Origin: Candidatus Thorarchaeota archaeon
GTDB lineage: Archaea; Asgardarchaeota; Thorarchaeia; Thorarchaeales; Thorarchaeaceae
Assembly (NCBI GenBank): GCA_029855935.1
Contig: JAGSHN010000016.1
Coordinates: 1-64,000 of the forward strand
Length of the DNA: 64,000 bases
Direction: 5' to 3'
Part shown: positions 25,471 to 34,122 of the stretch, piece after piece
How positions within the stretch are numbered: the first letter of the stretch is position 1
Layout of the letters: each line of letters starts with the position of its first letter
Translations under genes and position numbers: made by a program
Notes under the pieces: generated by a model
Seen by the model: only the letters and a program-made list of their open reading frames with translations
Databases searched by the model: none
Told to the model about the DNA's origin: nothing

Positions 25471-26771
25471 CGTTCATCCACAGCTCCTTCAATCCGCTCT
25501 ATGATCAATCGCACGATGTCCCTGTCAGGGAGTACCCCCTCAGGAGGGTCGACCAACTTGCGCAGGTACAGGGGCAACTCGTCCATTCGTGATGCTGCAC
25601 CATCGCACTCTACTCCGGCCATTGCAGCGGGGATGTTGACAGTCGCCATCAATGAGGTCAGGTTTCTCTTGGGATCAATGTTGATGATGGGGATGTCACG
25701 CATTCGACGGACAGTATCGCGTGGAAAGTGCGCTGCAGGATCGGCCGCTATGTTCAGCAGCAGGTCTGCCTCGCCATGCCTCAACATGTCAACGGCTGTA
25801 TACTCACCGGGTTGATATCGCGGATACCCGCGAGAGTAGTCCACGGCGAATGGAAATCCCGTCGTCCAGGTGGAGGTCTCATTGGCACCAGTGACGTTAT
25901 AGTGACCCCGCATAGGCATCATGCCCCACTTGCCGAACCTGTTGAGGTCGCGGACCAACCTGATTGCCGCATCGATGTTGCGATACCGACCTCTGCTCTG
26001 CGTCAGACCGAGGCCATAGAAGAGAACTCCGTACTCCACCGACCTGAGTTCCTCTGCCGCCTCCGCCAGCTCGTCAATCGGAACCCCACCAACCTCGCTG
26101 ACATCCAGAGTGCGACCCTTGATGAGGGCCCGTAACGCCTCTATCACCTCGAGGTCGGAGCCGGGCTCGACCTTGATGAAACGGTCCGCAATCCGAGCTG
26201 TCGCGCTGCGTCTCACATCGACGACCCACATACGGCGTTCTGTTCGCGGGTCCCTGATGTACTCACCAGGGATACGGACGAATCGTCTCACGTGTCGCGG
26301 ATGCGCCTGTAGGGGATTGGCCCCCCAATAGATGACCAGCTGGGCCCGGTTGCGTACCTCTCCTAGAGACGCAAGTGGCTCGCCTGACTCCTGTCGGCCC
26401 AGTATTGACGGGCCGTGACAGACTGACGACGTATTGTCGACAACGGCCCCTATCATCTCCGCCAGCCTGTAGACCGCCCTGTGAGCATCGTTCTCTGTTG
26501 AGCTCAGGCCGTAGATCAGTGGGCGACGAGACTCTGCAAGGAGCTGTGCCGCTGTGTCAATGGCCTCCTCCAAGGTCGTCCTCTCCAGCTTCCCATCGCG
26601 ACGAACCTCGGGTACGAGAAGTCGGTCGTCCATCCTGTGTAGCATCTTTGTCTTGCCCAGTGCGCAGGCGTTATCCACGCGGGTGATCACGTCGTTGTCG
26701 TCGATGGTGACCCTCAGGTCGTCGCACAGGCAGCCGCAGAAGGGGCACACAACGTCATCCGCCACTCGCAC
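25467..26771 (-). CDS. fwdB: Formylmethanofuran dehydrogenase subunit B (W/Mo catalytic subunit)
   Basis: A 434-residue molybdopterin oxidoreductase subunit that reduces CO2 to formate for FwdA. A [4Fe-4S] motif C-P-F-C-G-C-L-C-D-D lies at residues 9-18. C118 in S-S-V-C-H-G-P-S is the metal ligand, a cysteine codon where some relatives use selenocysteine. Y-W-G-A-N-P-L-Q-A-H-P-R-H is a further family motif. It starts with GTG one base into the fwdD stop (TAGTG) and overlaps fwdA at the other end, so the three are translationally coupled. FwdC and FwdD domains are not fused to it. Confidence 0.95.
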   Translation of the reverse strand: MRVADDVVCPFCGCLCDDLRVTIDDNDVITRVDNACALGKTKMLHRMDDRLLVPEVRRDGKLERTTLEEAIDTAAQLLAESRRPLIYGLSSTENDAHRAVYRLAEMIGAVVDNTSSVCHGPSILGRQESGEPLASLGEVRNRAQLVIYWGANPLQAHPRHVRRFVRIPGEYIRDPRTERRMWVVDVRRSATARIADRFIKVEPGSDLEVIEALRALIKGRTLDVSEVGGVPIDELAEAAEELRSVEYGVLFYGLGLTQSRGRYRNIDAAIRLVRDLNRFGKWGMMPMRGHYNVTGANETSTWTTGFPFAVDYSRGYPRYQPGEYTAVDMLRHGEADLLLNIAADPAAHFPRDTVRRMRDIPIINIDPKRNLTSLMATVNIPAAMAGVECDGAASRMDELPLYLRKLVDPPEGVLPDRDIVRLIIERIEGAVDER

Positions 26772-27175
26772 TATTCAACCCCCTCCAGTATCTCTGTCAG
26801 GAGCTCCTTGACGGACAACACCCTCTGGCCTCTGGCGTCGAAGACCTTGGCTCTCAGACCCTTGAAGTCCGGGGTGCCTGTCTCGCAGGTGTCATCACCG
26901 ACTACGGCGTTGGCGTATGGCCCCACCGGGATGAATGCTTTACCAGGCTCAGCATCCCGGCCGAGGCGTGCATAGACGACCACAGAACCGTGGATGGTCT
27001 CAATCTCGACGGGGTCGCCCTCGCTGACCCCAAGGACCTCCATCGTGGTGCTGTCGAGTTCGCAGTAGTTCACGGCATTGAAGTAGTCCTCTCCAAGCTT
27101 GCCTGTCTCAAGGCCTTGCCCCTGCTTCAGTGTCCTCCCCGAGAAGAGGACGACCTCAACGCCAACTCGGCCCAT
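26771..27175 (-). CDS. fwdD: Formylmethanofuran dehydrogenase subunit D (pterin dinucleotide-binding)
   Basis: A 134-residue double-psi beta-barrel subunit that completes the molybdopterin/tungstopterin site with FwdB. The V-N-Y-C-E-L-D motif, G-V-S-E-G-D-P-V-E-I-E-T and I-P-V-G-P-Y-A-N-A-V are typical of FwdD. The ATG at 27175 has an AAGGAGTGA ribosome-binding site about 6 bases upstream, so it is preferred over a GTG nine bases earlier. It is the first gene of fwdDBA and diverges from the dehydrogenase E1 genes. Confidence 0.93.
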   Translation of the reverse strand: MGRVGVEVVLFSGRTLKQGQGLETGKLGEDYFNAVNYCELDSTTMEVLGVSEGDPVEIETIHGSVVVYARLGRDAEPGKAFIPVGPYANAVVGDDTCETGTPDFKGLRAKVFDARGQRVLSVKELLTEILEGVE

Positions 27176-27236
27176 CGGTGTCACTCCTTGTGGTCACAAT
27201 ACTTCACTCTAAGCCACTCGGTACTGGGTCGAAGCC

Positions 27237-27245
27237 TTTATCAAA
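27237..27245. promoter_or_regulatory. Near-palindromic TATA element between fwdD and E1 alpha
   Basis: TTTATCAAA, within CTTTATCAAAG, reads TATA-like on both strands (CTTTGATAAAG in reverse). It is about 57 bases from the E1 alpha ATG and about 65 from the fwdD ATG, so one element could serve both directions. Confidence 0.4.
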
Positions 27246-27297
27246 GATTGCTATTGCCGAGCCGTCAGGCTCTCGTTCAGTGGCAGTTGAACCGAAA

Positions 27298-28269
27298 ATG
27301 ACAGTGGACAAGAAGAAGCTCGTGGACCTCTATACCCGAACCCTGAAGATCCGGCTGTTCGAGTCAAAGGTCTGGGACCTGTTCGGGCAGAACCTCATCC
27401 CAGGCACACTGCATCTCTATCTGGGTCAGGAGGCTGTCGCTGCAGGCGTCACGGCTGCATTGAAGAAGACAGACTGGATTCAGAGCACCCACAGAGGTCA
27501 CGGCCACGTGATTGCCAAGGGTGCGGATATGAAGCGTGCGATGGCAGAGCTACTTGGCAAGAGGACAGGATCGTGCAAGGGAAAGGGCGGCTCGATGCAC
27601 ATCACACAGTTTGATGTCGGTGTGCTGGGCGCCACTGGCGTCGTCGCGTCCGGTCTTCCAATAGCGGTCGGTGCGGCGCTGTCATGCAAGATGCGTGGGA
27701 CAAAGGATGTCGTTGCCTGCTTCTTTGGCGATGGCGCCTCGAACAACGGCACCTTTGGGGAGTCTCTCAACATGTCGGCCATCTGGAAGCTCCCAGTCAT
27801 ATGGGTGGTCGAGAACAACCTCTATGCGATGGGCACACCCATTGCTTGGACATGTCCGTCCGAGAACATCGCCCAGAGGGCCGATGGCTACTGCATCCCG
27901 AACAAGATCGTCGATGGCAATAATGCGCTTGAGGTGTATGAGGCCACTGTCGAGGCTGTCGAGAGAGCTCGAAATGGCGGCGGTCCAACACTGATCGAGT
28001 GTAAGACCTATCGAATGAAGGGCCACTCAAGGTTCGACCCGGCCAAGTATCGGCCCAAGGAGGAGGCGGAGTACTGGCTGAGCCGCGATCCCGTTGAGAT
28101 CATCCGCAAGATTGCGATTGAGGCAGGAGCGCTGACGGAGAAGGAGGCCGATAAGATACGCAAGAAGCTGGAGAAGGAGGTCGAGGAGGCGGCAAAGTTC
28201 GCCATAGAGTCTGAATACCCCGCTCCAGAGGAGGCCCTTGAGGATGTGTTCATGGAGGTGGATGCCTGA
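27298..28269 (+). CDS. 2-oxoacid/acetoin dehydrogenase E1 component, alpha subunit
   Basis: A 323-residue thiamine-diphosphate enzyme subunit. The ThDP motif runs from G-D-G-A-S-N-N-G-T-F to V-V-E-N-N. The substrate region T-H-R-G-H-G-H-V-I-A-K-G and G-K-G-G-S-M-H is closest in style to acetoin dehydrogenase (AcoA) and bacterial-type pyruvate dehydrogenase E1 alpha. The phosphorylation-loop-like R-M-K-G-H-S-R-F-D is present. The ATG at 27298 fits the family start; the frame is open much further upstream, but that part covers the intergenic promoter. It is coupled to E1 beta (TGATG). Pyruvate or acetoin is the likely substrate. Confidence 0.9.
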   Translation: MTVDKKKLVDLYTRTLKIRLFESKVWDLFGQNLIPGTLHLYLGQEAVAAGVTAALKKTDWIQSTHRGHGHVIAKGADMKRAMAELLGKRTGSCKGKGGSMHITQFDVGVLGATGVVASGLPIAVGAALSCKMRGTKDVVACFFGDGASNNGTFGESLNMSAIWKLPVIWVVENNLYAMGTPIAWTCPSENIAQRADGYCIPNKIVDGNNALEVYEATVEAVERARNGGGPTLIECKTYRMKGHSRFDPAKYRPKEEAEYWLSRDPVEIIRKIAIEAGALTEKEADKIRKKLEKEVEEAAKFAIESEYPAPEEALEDVFMEVDA

Positions 28270-29243
28270 TGCCAGTGATGACATATAGAGAGGCCCTGCG
28301 TCAGGGACTCAGAGAGGAGATGCTCCGAGACGAACGCGTCTTCATAATGGGCGAGGACGTGGGCAAGAACTGGGGCGGCGCCTTCAAGGTCACAAAGGGC
28401 CTTGCAGAAGAGTTTGGCGATGAGCGCGTACGTGACACACCCATCTCCGAGAACACGATTGCTGGTGCTGCCGTTGGTGCTGCAATAACCGGGATGCGTC
28501 CCGTGGCCGAGATAATGTTCGGCGATCTCATCACGCTGGCGATGGACCAGGTCTGCAACCAGGCGGCAAAGATGCGCTACATGTTTGGCGGGCAGACGTC
28601 TGTACCCCTCGTTATACGGACAGTCTTCGGCGGTGGAAAGAACATAGCCTCTCATCACTCGCAGTCCCTCGAGGCATGGTTTATGCACACGCCCGGACTG
28701 AAGATCGCTGTACCGGCATTCGCATATGATGTGAAGGGTCTGATCAAGACGGCCATCAGAGACCCGAACCCCGTGATGTTCTTCGAGCACAAGCTGGTCT
28801 ATGATAAGAAGGAGGAGGTCCCGGATGAGGAGTACCTGATCCCCTTTGGTGAGGCGAGAGTACATCGCGAGGGCGACGATGTCACCGTCTGGGGGACGTT
28901 CCTGATGGTCCACAAGGCAATCGCTGTTGCTGACCAGCTCGCCAAGGAGGGCATCAGTGTCGAGGTCATCGACCCACGCACACTAGTACCGCTTGACAAG
29001 AAGACATTGCTGGAATCCGTGAAGAAGACCGGACGACTGGTTCTCGTCACTGAGGAAACAAAGACTGGAGCGACGACCGCTGAGATTGCGGCGATAGTGC
29101 AGGAGGAGGCCTTTGACTGGCTGGATGCACCAATCGTACGCGTCAACGCTCCTGACACACCCGTTCCCTTCAGTCCGACACTTGAGCAGTTTTTCATCCC
29201 TGATGAGAAGCGAATTGCGAAGGCGGTCAAGAGTATCCTGTAG
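28269..29243 (+). CDS. 2-oxoacid/acetoin dehydrogenase E1 component, beta subunit
   Basis: A 324-residue transketolase-like beta subunit pairing with E1 alpha. Typical segments are G-E-D-V-G near residue 29, D-T-P-I-S-E-N-T-I-A-G, S-H-H-S-Q-S-L-E-A-W-F, and I-D-P-R-T-L-V-P-L-D in the C-terminal domain, most like AcoB/PdhB. Its start overlaps the alpha stop by one base. E1 beta is followed by opposite-strand accessory genes; the E2 gene that should complete the complex lies 5.8 kb further on in the same orientation. No dihydrolipoamide dehydrogenase (E3) is in the window. Confidence 0.9.
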   Translation: MPVMTYREALRQGLREEMLRDERVFIMGEDVGKNWGGAFKVTKGLAEEFGDERVRDTPISENTIAGAAVGAAITGMRPVAEIMFGDLITLAMDQVCNQAAKMRYMFGGQTSVPLVIRTVFGGGKNIASHHSQSLEAWFMHTPGLKIAVPAFAYDVKGLIKTAIRDPNPVMFFEHKLVYDKKEEVPDEEYLIPFGEARVHREGDDVTVWGTFLMVHKAIAVADQLAKEGISVEVIDPRTLVPLDKKTLLESVKKTGRLVLVTEETKTGATTAEIAAIVQEEAFDWLDAPIVRVNAPDTPVPFSPTLEQFFIPDEKRIAKAVKSIL

Positions 29244-29454
29244 GAGCGGGATTCAGAGTCTGATGGAATGCCTTGCTAACAGTAGGGCCGAAACATCACA
29301 GCTTGATGCTACGACAGTGAAATCACGTGCAATTGCTTCCCCTAGGTGCGATACAAAGTGCACTAATGTTCTGGCGTGGTGACTACTCGTAGAACCTATG
29401 TGCGTTCGGTGATGTAGGAAACTCCAAACATCTGTCTTCTGACTCTCTCAAGCT

Positions 29455-30861
29455 CTACTCAAACTTGCTTGAGAGGTAATCAGCTAGATTCTGACGATAC
29501 TCTCTTGTCGTATAGAAGCGGAAACGAGTCTTCTTGAAGTCGTGGAGCCTAGAAACGATCGAGAGTGGGTTCATTGCCAAATAGCCGACAAACTCTTTCT
29601 TCGCTCCACGTACACGGAAGAGCCTGATTGTCTTTGCTATGGATTCTCTCGCCCTGTCTTGCTGGGCCCGAAACTCTTCGTCATAGAACTCCCCCTCTAT
29701 GACTGGCAGAAACTCGTGTATGCCGATGTCGACTCGCCGGGGGAAGCACCACTCCCTAGGAATCGATGCTGCTCCGCACATCCGCCCAATCATTTCTTCG
29801 TCCTCGGCATAAGGCACCGCCTTTCCCAGTGCGTCGTTTATGTGGCTCGTCTGACTGCTTCGCAGAATGTCTCTGGATGTGGGCACCTCGTATGCAAGCG
29901 ACAAGGGAACTCTGTCTCTCAGCATTCTCCCTATGATCTCTATTCGACCATCCTGCTTCATGCCTTCATATAGCTTCGACCAAAAGAATGCATCATCGAA
30001 TTGGAGAAAGGACTCATCGTCAATCATTTTGAGGACTTGCTCGAACGAGGGGAAGAGATTGTTGTCGTGTAGACACTTGCACGCTTCCTCCTGGAGGATC
30101 TCAAATCCCATCACTGTCTTGTGAAGATATACAACATCCCAAAGATAATACCGCGCGAGAACATAGTTCTCCACGGCCGCACTGGCCTTGACATTCACCC
30201 CAAGATTGTGCGTATCTTGGTCTATGACAAGATTTGAGATTATTCTAGTGAAGTCGATTCTACCATAGTCAAGTCCGACAGCTATGCTGTCGCGAAACAG
30301 ATAGTCCATCCTATCAAGATCAAACTGTGAGTTTATGAGCTGCCATATGGCTGGCTTCTCTACGTCCTCAGGCTGTCTTCCTTGGATGATCTCACCAACA
30401 TCCTTGGCCTTCCATCGCCCGTCCAACGCCTTCTCGACCAGTTCTTTCAGCTCAGTTTCGCATATGATTCTCTTCCCGACCGCCTCATGTTTTGCCTCAG
30501 AATTCTTTCTTCCCTTTTCCAATCGTGTGTAGAACTCTTCTGTCGAGTGGGAGAGTGGATAGTGCCCCACATCGTGAACCAGCGCGGAAACCCTCAGCAG
30601 AACGCTCTCCTCGCGGGTTAGGTCCCCGATTTCAAGTAGATGTTGAGACACACGGCTTGCCAGCGCCAGAACTCCCAGCGAGTGCGCTAGTCTTGAGTGT
30701 CCTGCAGCTGGGTAGACCATACTGACGAGTCCGAGCTGAGAAATGCGTCTTAGTCTCTGGAGAAGCGGATGATTCAAGATGTCGACTTCTGGTTGTGTAA
30801 GCCGGATTGAGCCCCACACATTGTCGTGAATCTCTTTGACTGGCTGTTGCTGCTGCTTCAC
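29455..30861 (-). CDS. HD-domain phosphohydrolase, SAMHD1/dNTPase-like
   Basis: A 468-residue HD-superfamily enzyme. Metal ligands are visible as the H in S-R-L-A-H-S-L-G-V (about H60), the H-D pair in L-V-H-D-V-G-H (H96, D97) and the D of D-L-D-R-M-D-Y-L-F-R-D. The start I-H-D-N-V-W-G-S-I-R-L matches the SAMHD1/YdhJ group, which hydrolyses dNTPs or related nucleotides and can limit phage growth. It has a C-terminal extension of about 180 residues of unknown fold. The DNA is AT-richer by eye than the flanking metabolic genes (27 of 60 bases G/C in 30001-30060). It follows the YwgA-like gene on the same strand. Confidence 0.85.
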   Translation of the reverse strand: MKQQQQPVKEIHDNVWGSIRLTQPEVDILNHPLLQRLRRISQLGLVSMVYPAAGHSRLAHSLGVLALASRVSQHLLEIGDLTREESVLLRVSALVHDVGHYPLSHSTEEFYTRLEKGRKNSEAKHEAVGKRIICETELKELVEKALDGRWKAKDVGEIIQGRQPEDVEKPAIWQLINSQFDLDRMDYLFRDSIAVGLDYGRIDFTRIISNLVIDQDTHNLGVNVKASAAVENYVLARYYLWDVVYLHKTVMGFEILQEEACKCLHDNNLFPSFEQVLKMIDDESFLQFDDAFFWSKLYEGMKQDGRIEIIGRMLRDRVPLSLAYEVPTSRDILRSSQTSHINDALGKAVPYAEDEEMIGRMCGAASIPREWCFPRRVDIGIHEFLPVIEGEFYDEEFRAQQDRARESIAKTIRLFRVRGAKKEFVGYLAMNPLSIVSRLHDFKKTRFRFYTTREYRQNLADYLSSKFE

Positions 30862-30916
30862 CTCCGTCTGGCCTCTCTGCCGTCACAAAGTTGGCAAAGT
30901 CACCGAAACCGGGCTC

Positions 30917-31405
30917 CTATCTCGTTTCGGGTCTCGGGACAAGTTCGTATTCCTCTAGCTTGCGCCAATACTGTTTCATCTCGTCCTCGGATATTTTGGC
31001 AGTCCACGGCTTGAGTTGTTTGAGTCTCCGCTCAATTGCCTCGCGGGACCCGTCGCCACAGCCTATGTGATACAGGTAGTCGAGAGTTGTCATTATCTCC
31101 AAATCTCTCTGAGTGAGGCCCTCTACAAAGTTACGCGTCTTTTGAATGATTTCCTTCTCCTTGTCTGTCAGTTGGGTCCCCGGATAGGTGTTATTCTCGC
31201 CGACCACGGAGAACGCTGCCGCAGTCAGAGAAGGGGAATATGGTCCCCTCTTGTATAGGTTGAAATCAAAGTCAAGATCTAGTCCGAAACGAATGGCGAA
31301 ATACGTGTACTTCTGAACTTTGAATCGGCTGTCAAAATCACTCATCGTCGAAATCCCGAACTCCTTAAGACAGGCTCTTAGTCTCCCCAGATTACTCATT
31401 ATCAT
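30917..31405 (-). CDS. YwgA/DUF4065 (Panacea)-like protein
   Basis: A 162-residue protein beginning with a short helix, then F-K-V-Q-K-Y-T-Y-F-A-I-R-F-G and F-D-F-N-L-Y-K-R-G-P-Y-S-P-S-L, the signature-like core of the YwgA and DUF4065/SocA (Panacea) families. Members act as antitoxins or sit beside restriction and nucleotide-hydrolase genes. It is 55 bases upstream of the HD phosphohydrolase on the same strand, so the two probably form a unit. A TATA-like box about 28 bases before the ATG suggests leaderless translation. Assignment is by motif only. Confidence 0.6.
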   Translation of the reverse strand: MIMSNLGRLRACLKEFGISTMSDFDSRFKVQKYTYFAIRFGLDLDFDFNLYKRGPYSPSLTAAAFSVVGENNTYPGTQLTDKEKEIIQKTRNFVEGLTQRDLEIMTTLDYLYHIGCGDGSREAIERRLKQLKPWTAKISEDEMKQYWRKLEEYELVPRPETR

Positions 31406-31429
31406 CGTCTTCCCGTCCTATTGTACGCC

Positions 31430-31436
31430 ATATAAG
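31430..31436 (-). promoter_or_regulatory. TATA-like box for the YwgA-like/HD unit
   Basis: Minus-strand CTTATAT about 28 bases before the ATG at 31405, giving a predicted transcript start at the start codon. Confidence 0.45.
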
Positions 31437-31714
31437 CGCCACAGGCTGGGTAGCGGGGTTTGCCTCTGGGCTCCCTACCAAATCAATCTATCGTGTGTCA
31501 TCAGTGGAGGATTCATCCGCGTGAGGTATCCTGATTTCTCTGTTCTTCAGCTATTGCTGTTGTGTCGGCGAAACACCTGTCCACCGCGATACCAACTGCG
31601 CCTGACCAAGCTAGGCAAAATAGCCTAGACGGGATTCTTCGTTCGTGTTGATCCACATGATATCTTGTTGCACGTTGCCACTCTGATTGAAGCACAGTCC
31701 AGCACACGAACTGC
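31437..31714. other. Gene-free stretch between methyltransferase and YwgA-like gene
   Basis: No gene supported. Its one clear structure is the inverted repeat at 31611-31628. The short open frames here look non-coding. Confidence 0.4.
31611..31628. repeat. Perfect 6-base inverted repeat, possible hairpin
   Basis: CTAGGC - AAAATA - GCCTAG, about 87 bases after the methyltransferase stop. It could be a weak stem-loop or an operator for the YwgA-like unit. Confidence 0.3.
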
Positions 31715-33865
31715 TCACCCCGACAATGCGTTCCAGAAGTCTTCCAGCACAACGTACTTGAAGCACCCACCGCCTGTCCAGCCGACCTCCTTGGACACTC
31801 CAGACTGCTCCCCAGCAAGGACCTTCTTCATCCGGGGCAGAATGATGGTGTTGAAGTGGTCGCCCATCTCAATTCCAATCCAGTGTCGTCTCATCTTGTG
31901 CGCCACAGCAGTGGTCGTCCCGCTGCCCAAGAAGAAGTCCATCACGAGGTCGCCGGGTCGGCTCGTTATCTCAATGACGCGTTTCAACAGCGCCTCCGAG
32001 TTCTCTGTCTGAAAGCCCCACGTGTTCGAATAGCCGTAGATGTCGCTCCAGTTCGAGTCGAGAACGTCCACATCCCTCGCCTCAACCCAGTATCGTGGTA
32101 CTGGGTCGTCAGCACCGCACTCCGGACAGCCTGCCCACTCGCCGTCATCCCTCCCGTGAATGTGGCCACATCTGCGACACTGGAGGATCAGACGGCCCTC
32201 CTCTATCATCTGATCGATTCGTCTCTGAGAGTACTTCCAGTGCTTTCCGGGTGGGGGCTCCATCGTACGACCAAAGAATGTCTTGGGACGTCCCGGACCG
32301 GTGGAGTCGTTCATGTGCCTCCAGAATCCCTTCCTAGGCCGTCTTCGTGGCCTGAATGGGTCGATGTAGGTGAACGCGTCAGACTTAGAGTAGATGAAGA
32401 TCGTGTCGAGTCCCGAGGGGAGCCGACGAATCTCTCTCTCCATCACGTTCTTGCGGAAGCGTCTGACATGGATCTCATTTCGGAAGTTCTCGCGACCGAA
32501 CAGTTCGTCCATCAACAGCCTGACCAGCATATTTCCACTGTGATCGCACCTGACCGCCATACAGCCATCCTCGGCCAACATCTGGTGTGCGATATTGAAT
32601 CTGTTCTCAAGGAGTGCAACCCACGATGAGTCGTCATAGTTCACACTATAGGAGAAACCAGCATCGTAGCCCTTGTTGAACGGGGGATCGACATAGATAC
32701 TCTTGATGCGTCCTCTCAGGGAGGGTAGGAGAGAACTGAGTGCTTGGTAATTCTCGCTGTGAATCAGCTGACCATCGAGCCAACTCTGCTCCGGCCCAAG
32801 AGCCTCGACTATCTCTGGTTCCATATCCAAGAAGTAACGTGTGTCAACCGGGAGGTGCAGATAAGGTGAGGATTGAGGTGGGGACGTGAGAACATCAACA
32901 AGAGAGGCCTCATCAAGGTCTGACCCATCCGATATAAAGCCCAGAGCAGTCCACTCGGACAGTTGGTCTTTGAACCCTGGATGCCGCACAAGAGTATGAA
33001 TCAGATTGGGACGGGACTCGATCATTCTATCGAGCGATATCACATAGTGCGATTCTATGACAGTCCGTGGTTCGTTCCAGACCTGAACAATCTTCCTCTC
33101 AAGTGGAACGATGGCGCGTATCAGACGAGTGGCAAGTTCTTTGACTGATTGCCACAGGTCCCAGTCAGGCTCGCAGGGTTGTCCGTGGGCTTGCCCTAAG
33201 AGCCATTGGTTCAGCAGCCGTAGGAGCAGGTCTTCTGGGTCTTTGGCCAGAAAGCAGTCGGAGGTCGCCTGTTTCTCGAAGATGCGTACTGCGCGTTCGA
33301 CTGCGTCGCTTGAAACGGAGAGACCGGACCTCCGTAACTCATCTACGAGATTCCGGAGTGTCTTTCGACCAGACCGAACACAACTCACCCGCAGTGCAAT
33401 GGTTGAGTCCTCGACGCTGTCAACGGTGTATACAAACTTCGGAGCAGCCGGAACACTGTCGAGTCTTTGCATTAGAAAATCAAACCGAAGACCGTCGACC
33501 GTCACGCTGAGGTCTGAAACACTGGGAGGGTTCTTGGTGAAATAGAAGTGGCGTGCTAGTCTTAGTGGATGTTCATCGAACATCTTGCAATGATTCTCGA
33601 TGACGTGCGGGAATCGTCCGTTCAGCAGTAGGTCAAGAGCAGTACGAAAGAACTCTGTCACGGCCCTGAGAATGGCTTTGCGGCAAGAGGGCGAATGAAC
33701 CGCTAGACCGCTGAGCATCTTTGCGATAACAGGTTTCACACACGTGAGATAGTGTTGGTGGCGGAGGTGCAGGAGGCGAAGTGGGCCGGCAGCGCCTTGT
33801 AGAGATGCCCCTTCAAAGGACTCACACATTGTTGCAAGAAACAAATCCTCGGCCACTCCAACCAC
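31715..33865 (-). CDS. Orphan type III-like adenine DNA methyltransferase with long N-terminal domain
   Basis: A 716-residue beta-class (Mod-like) DNA methyltransferase. The catalytic motif Y-V-D-P-P-F-N-K-G-Y-D is near residue 392, and the SAM motif D-F-F-L-G-S-G-T-T-T-A near residue 643. The ending G-W-T-G-G-G-C-F-K-Y is typical of type III Mod proteins. Between them, at about residues 558-582, C-R-R-C-G-H-I-H and C-P-E-C-G form a zinc ribbon inserted in the target-recognition region. The first about 360 residues are unlike normal Mod and unrecognised. No restriction helicase/nuclease (Res) lies beside it. It could protect DNA as a solitary methylase or work with the YwgA/HD pair. Confidence 0.85.
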   Translation of the reverse strand: MVGVAEDLFLATMCESFEGASLQGAAGPLRLLHLRHQHYLTCVKPVIAKMLSGLAVHSPSCRKAILRAVTEFFRTALDLLLNGRFPHVIENHCKMFDEHPLRLARHFYFTKNPPSVSDLSVTVDGLRFDFLMQRLDSVPAAPKFVYTVDSVEDSTIALRVSCVRSGRKTLRNLVDELRRSGLSVSSDAVERAVRIFEKQATSDCFLAKDPEDLLLRLLNQWLLGQAHGQPCEPDWDLWQSVKELATRLIRAIVPLERKIVQVWNEPRTVIESHYVISLDRMIESRPNLIHTLVRHPGFKDQLSEWTALGFISDGSDLDEASLVDVLTSPPQSSPYLHLPVDTRYFLDMEPEIVEALGPEQSWLDGQLIHSENYQALSSLLPSLRGRIKSIYVDPPFNKGYDAGFSYSVNYDDSSWVALLENRFNIAHQMLAEDGCMAVRCDHSGNMLVRLLMDELFGRENFRNEIHVRRFRKNVMEREIRRLPSGLDTIFIYSKSDAFTYIDPFRPRRRPRKGFWRHMNDSTGPGRPKTFFGRTMEPPPGKHWKYSQRRIDQMIEEGRLILQCRRCGHIHGRDDGEWAGCPECGADDPVPRYWVEARDVDVLDSNWSDIYGYSNTWGFQTENSEALLKRVIEITSRPGDLVMDFFLGSGTTTAVAHKMRRHWIGIEMGDHFNTIILPRMKKVLAGEQSGVSKEVGWTGGGCFKYVVLEDFWNALSG

Positions 33866-34122
33866 GGTCCACAGACTTCAGCCACGTTCCATCAACCCAG
33901 CCGCTCCTATTAACCTCACTGAATCCGTTCCTTGGGGCATCTTGGCGAGTCTATGTCTTCTTTGTGCCCAGAATATGGTCATAGTAGAAGAGGACTATGC
34001 AAGAACTGCTCATCTCGTCTGAGTCAGGTTGCCAGCCACTGTGACTATCGCCTATTCCTGGTTATGATTCCCGGGGAACTCGGATGAACGTCTGAACATA
34101 GACGTACCTACACGGCCAGTAG

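Noticed and set aside
27130-27297. N-terminal extension of E1 alpha by 56 codons
   Set aside because: It covers the fwdD start and the shared promoter, and does not resemble E1 proteins.
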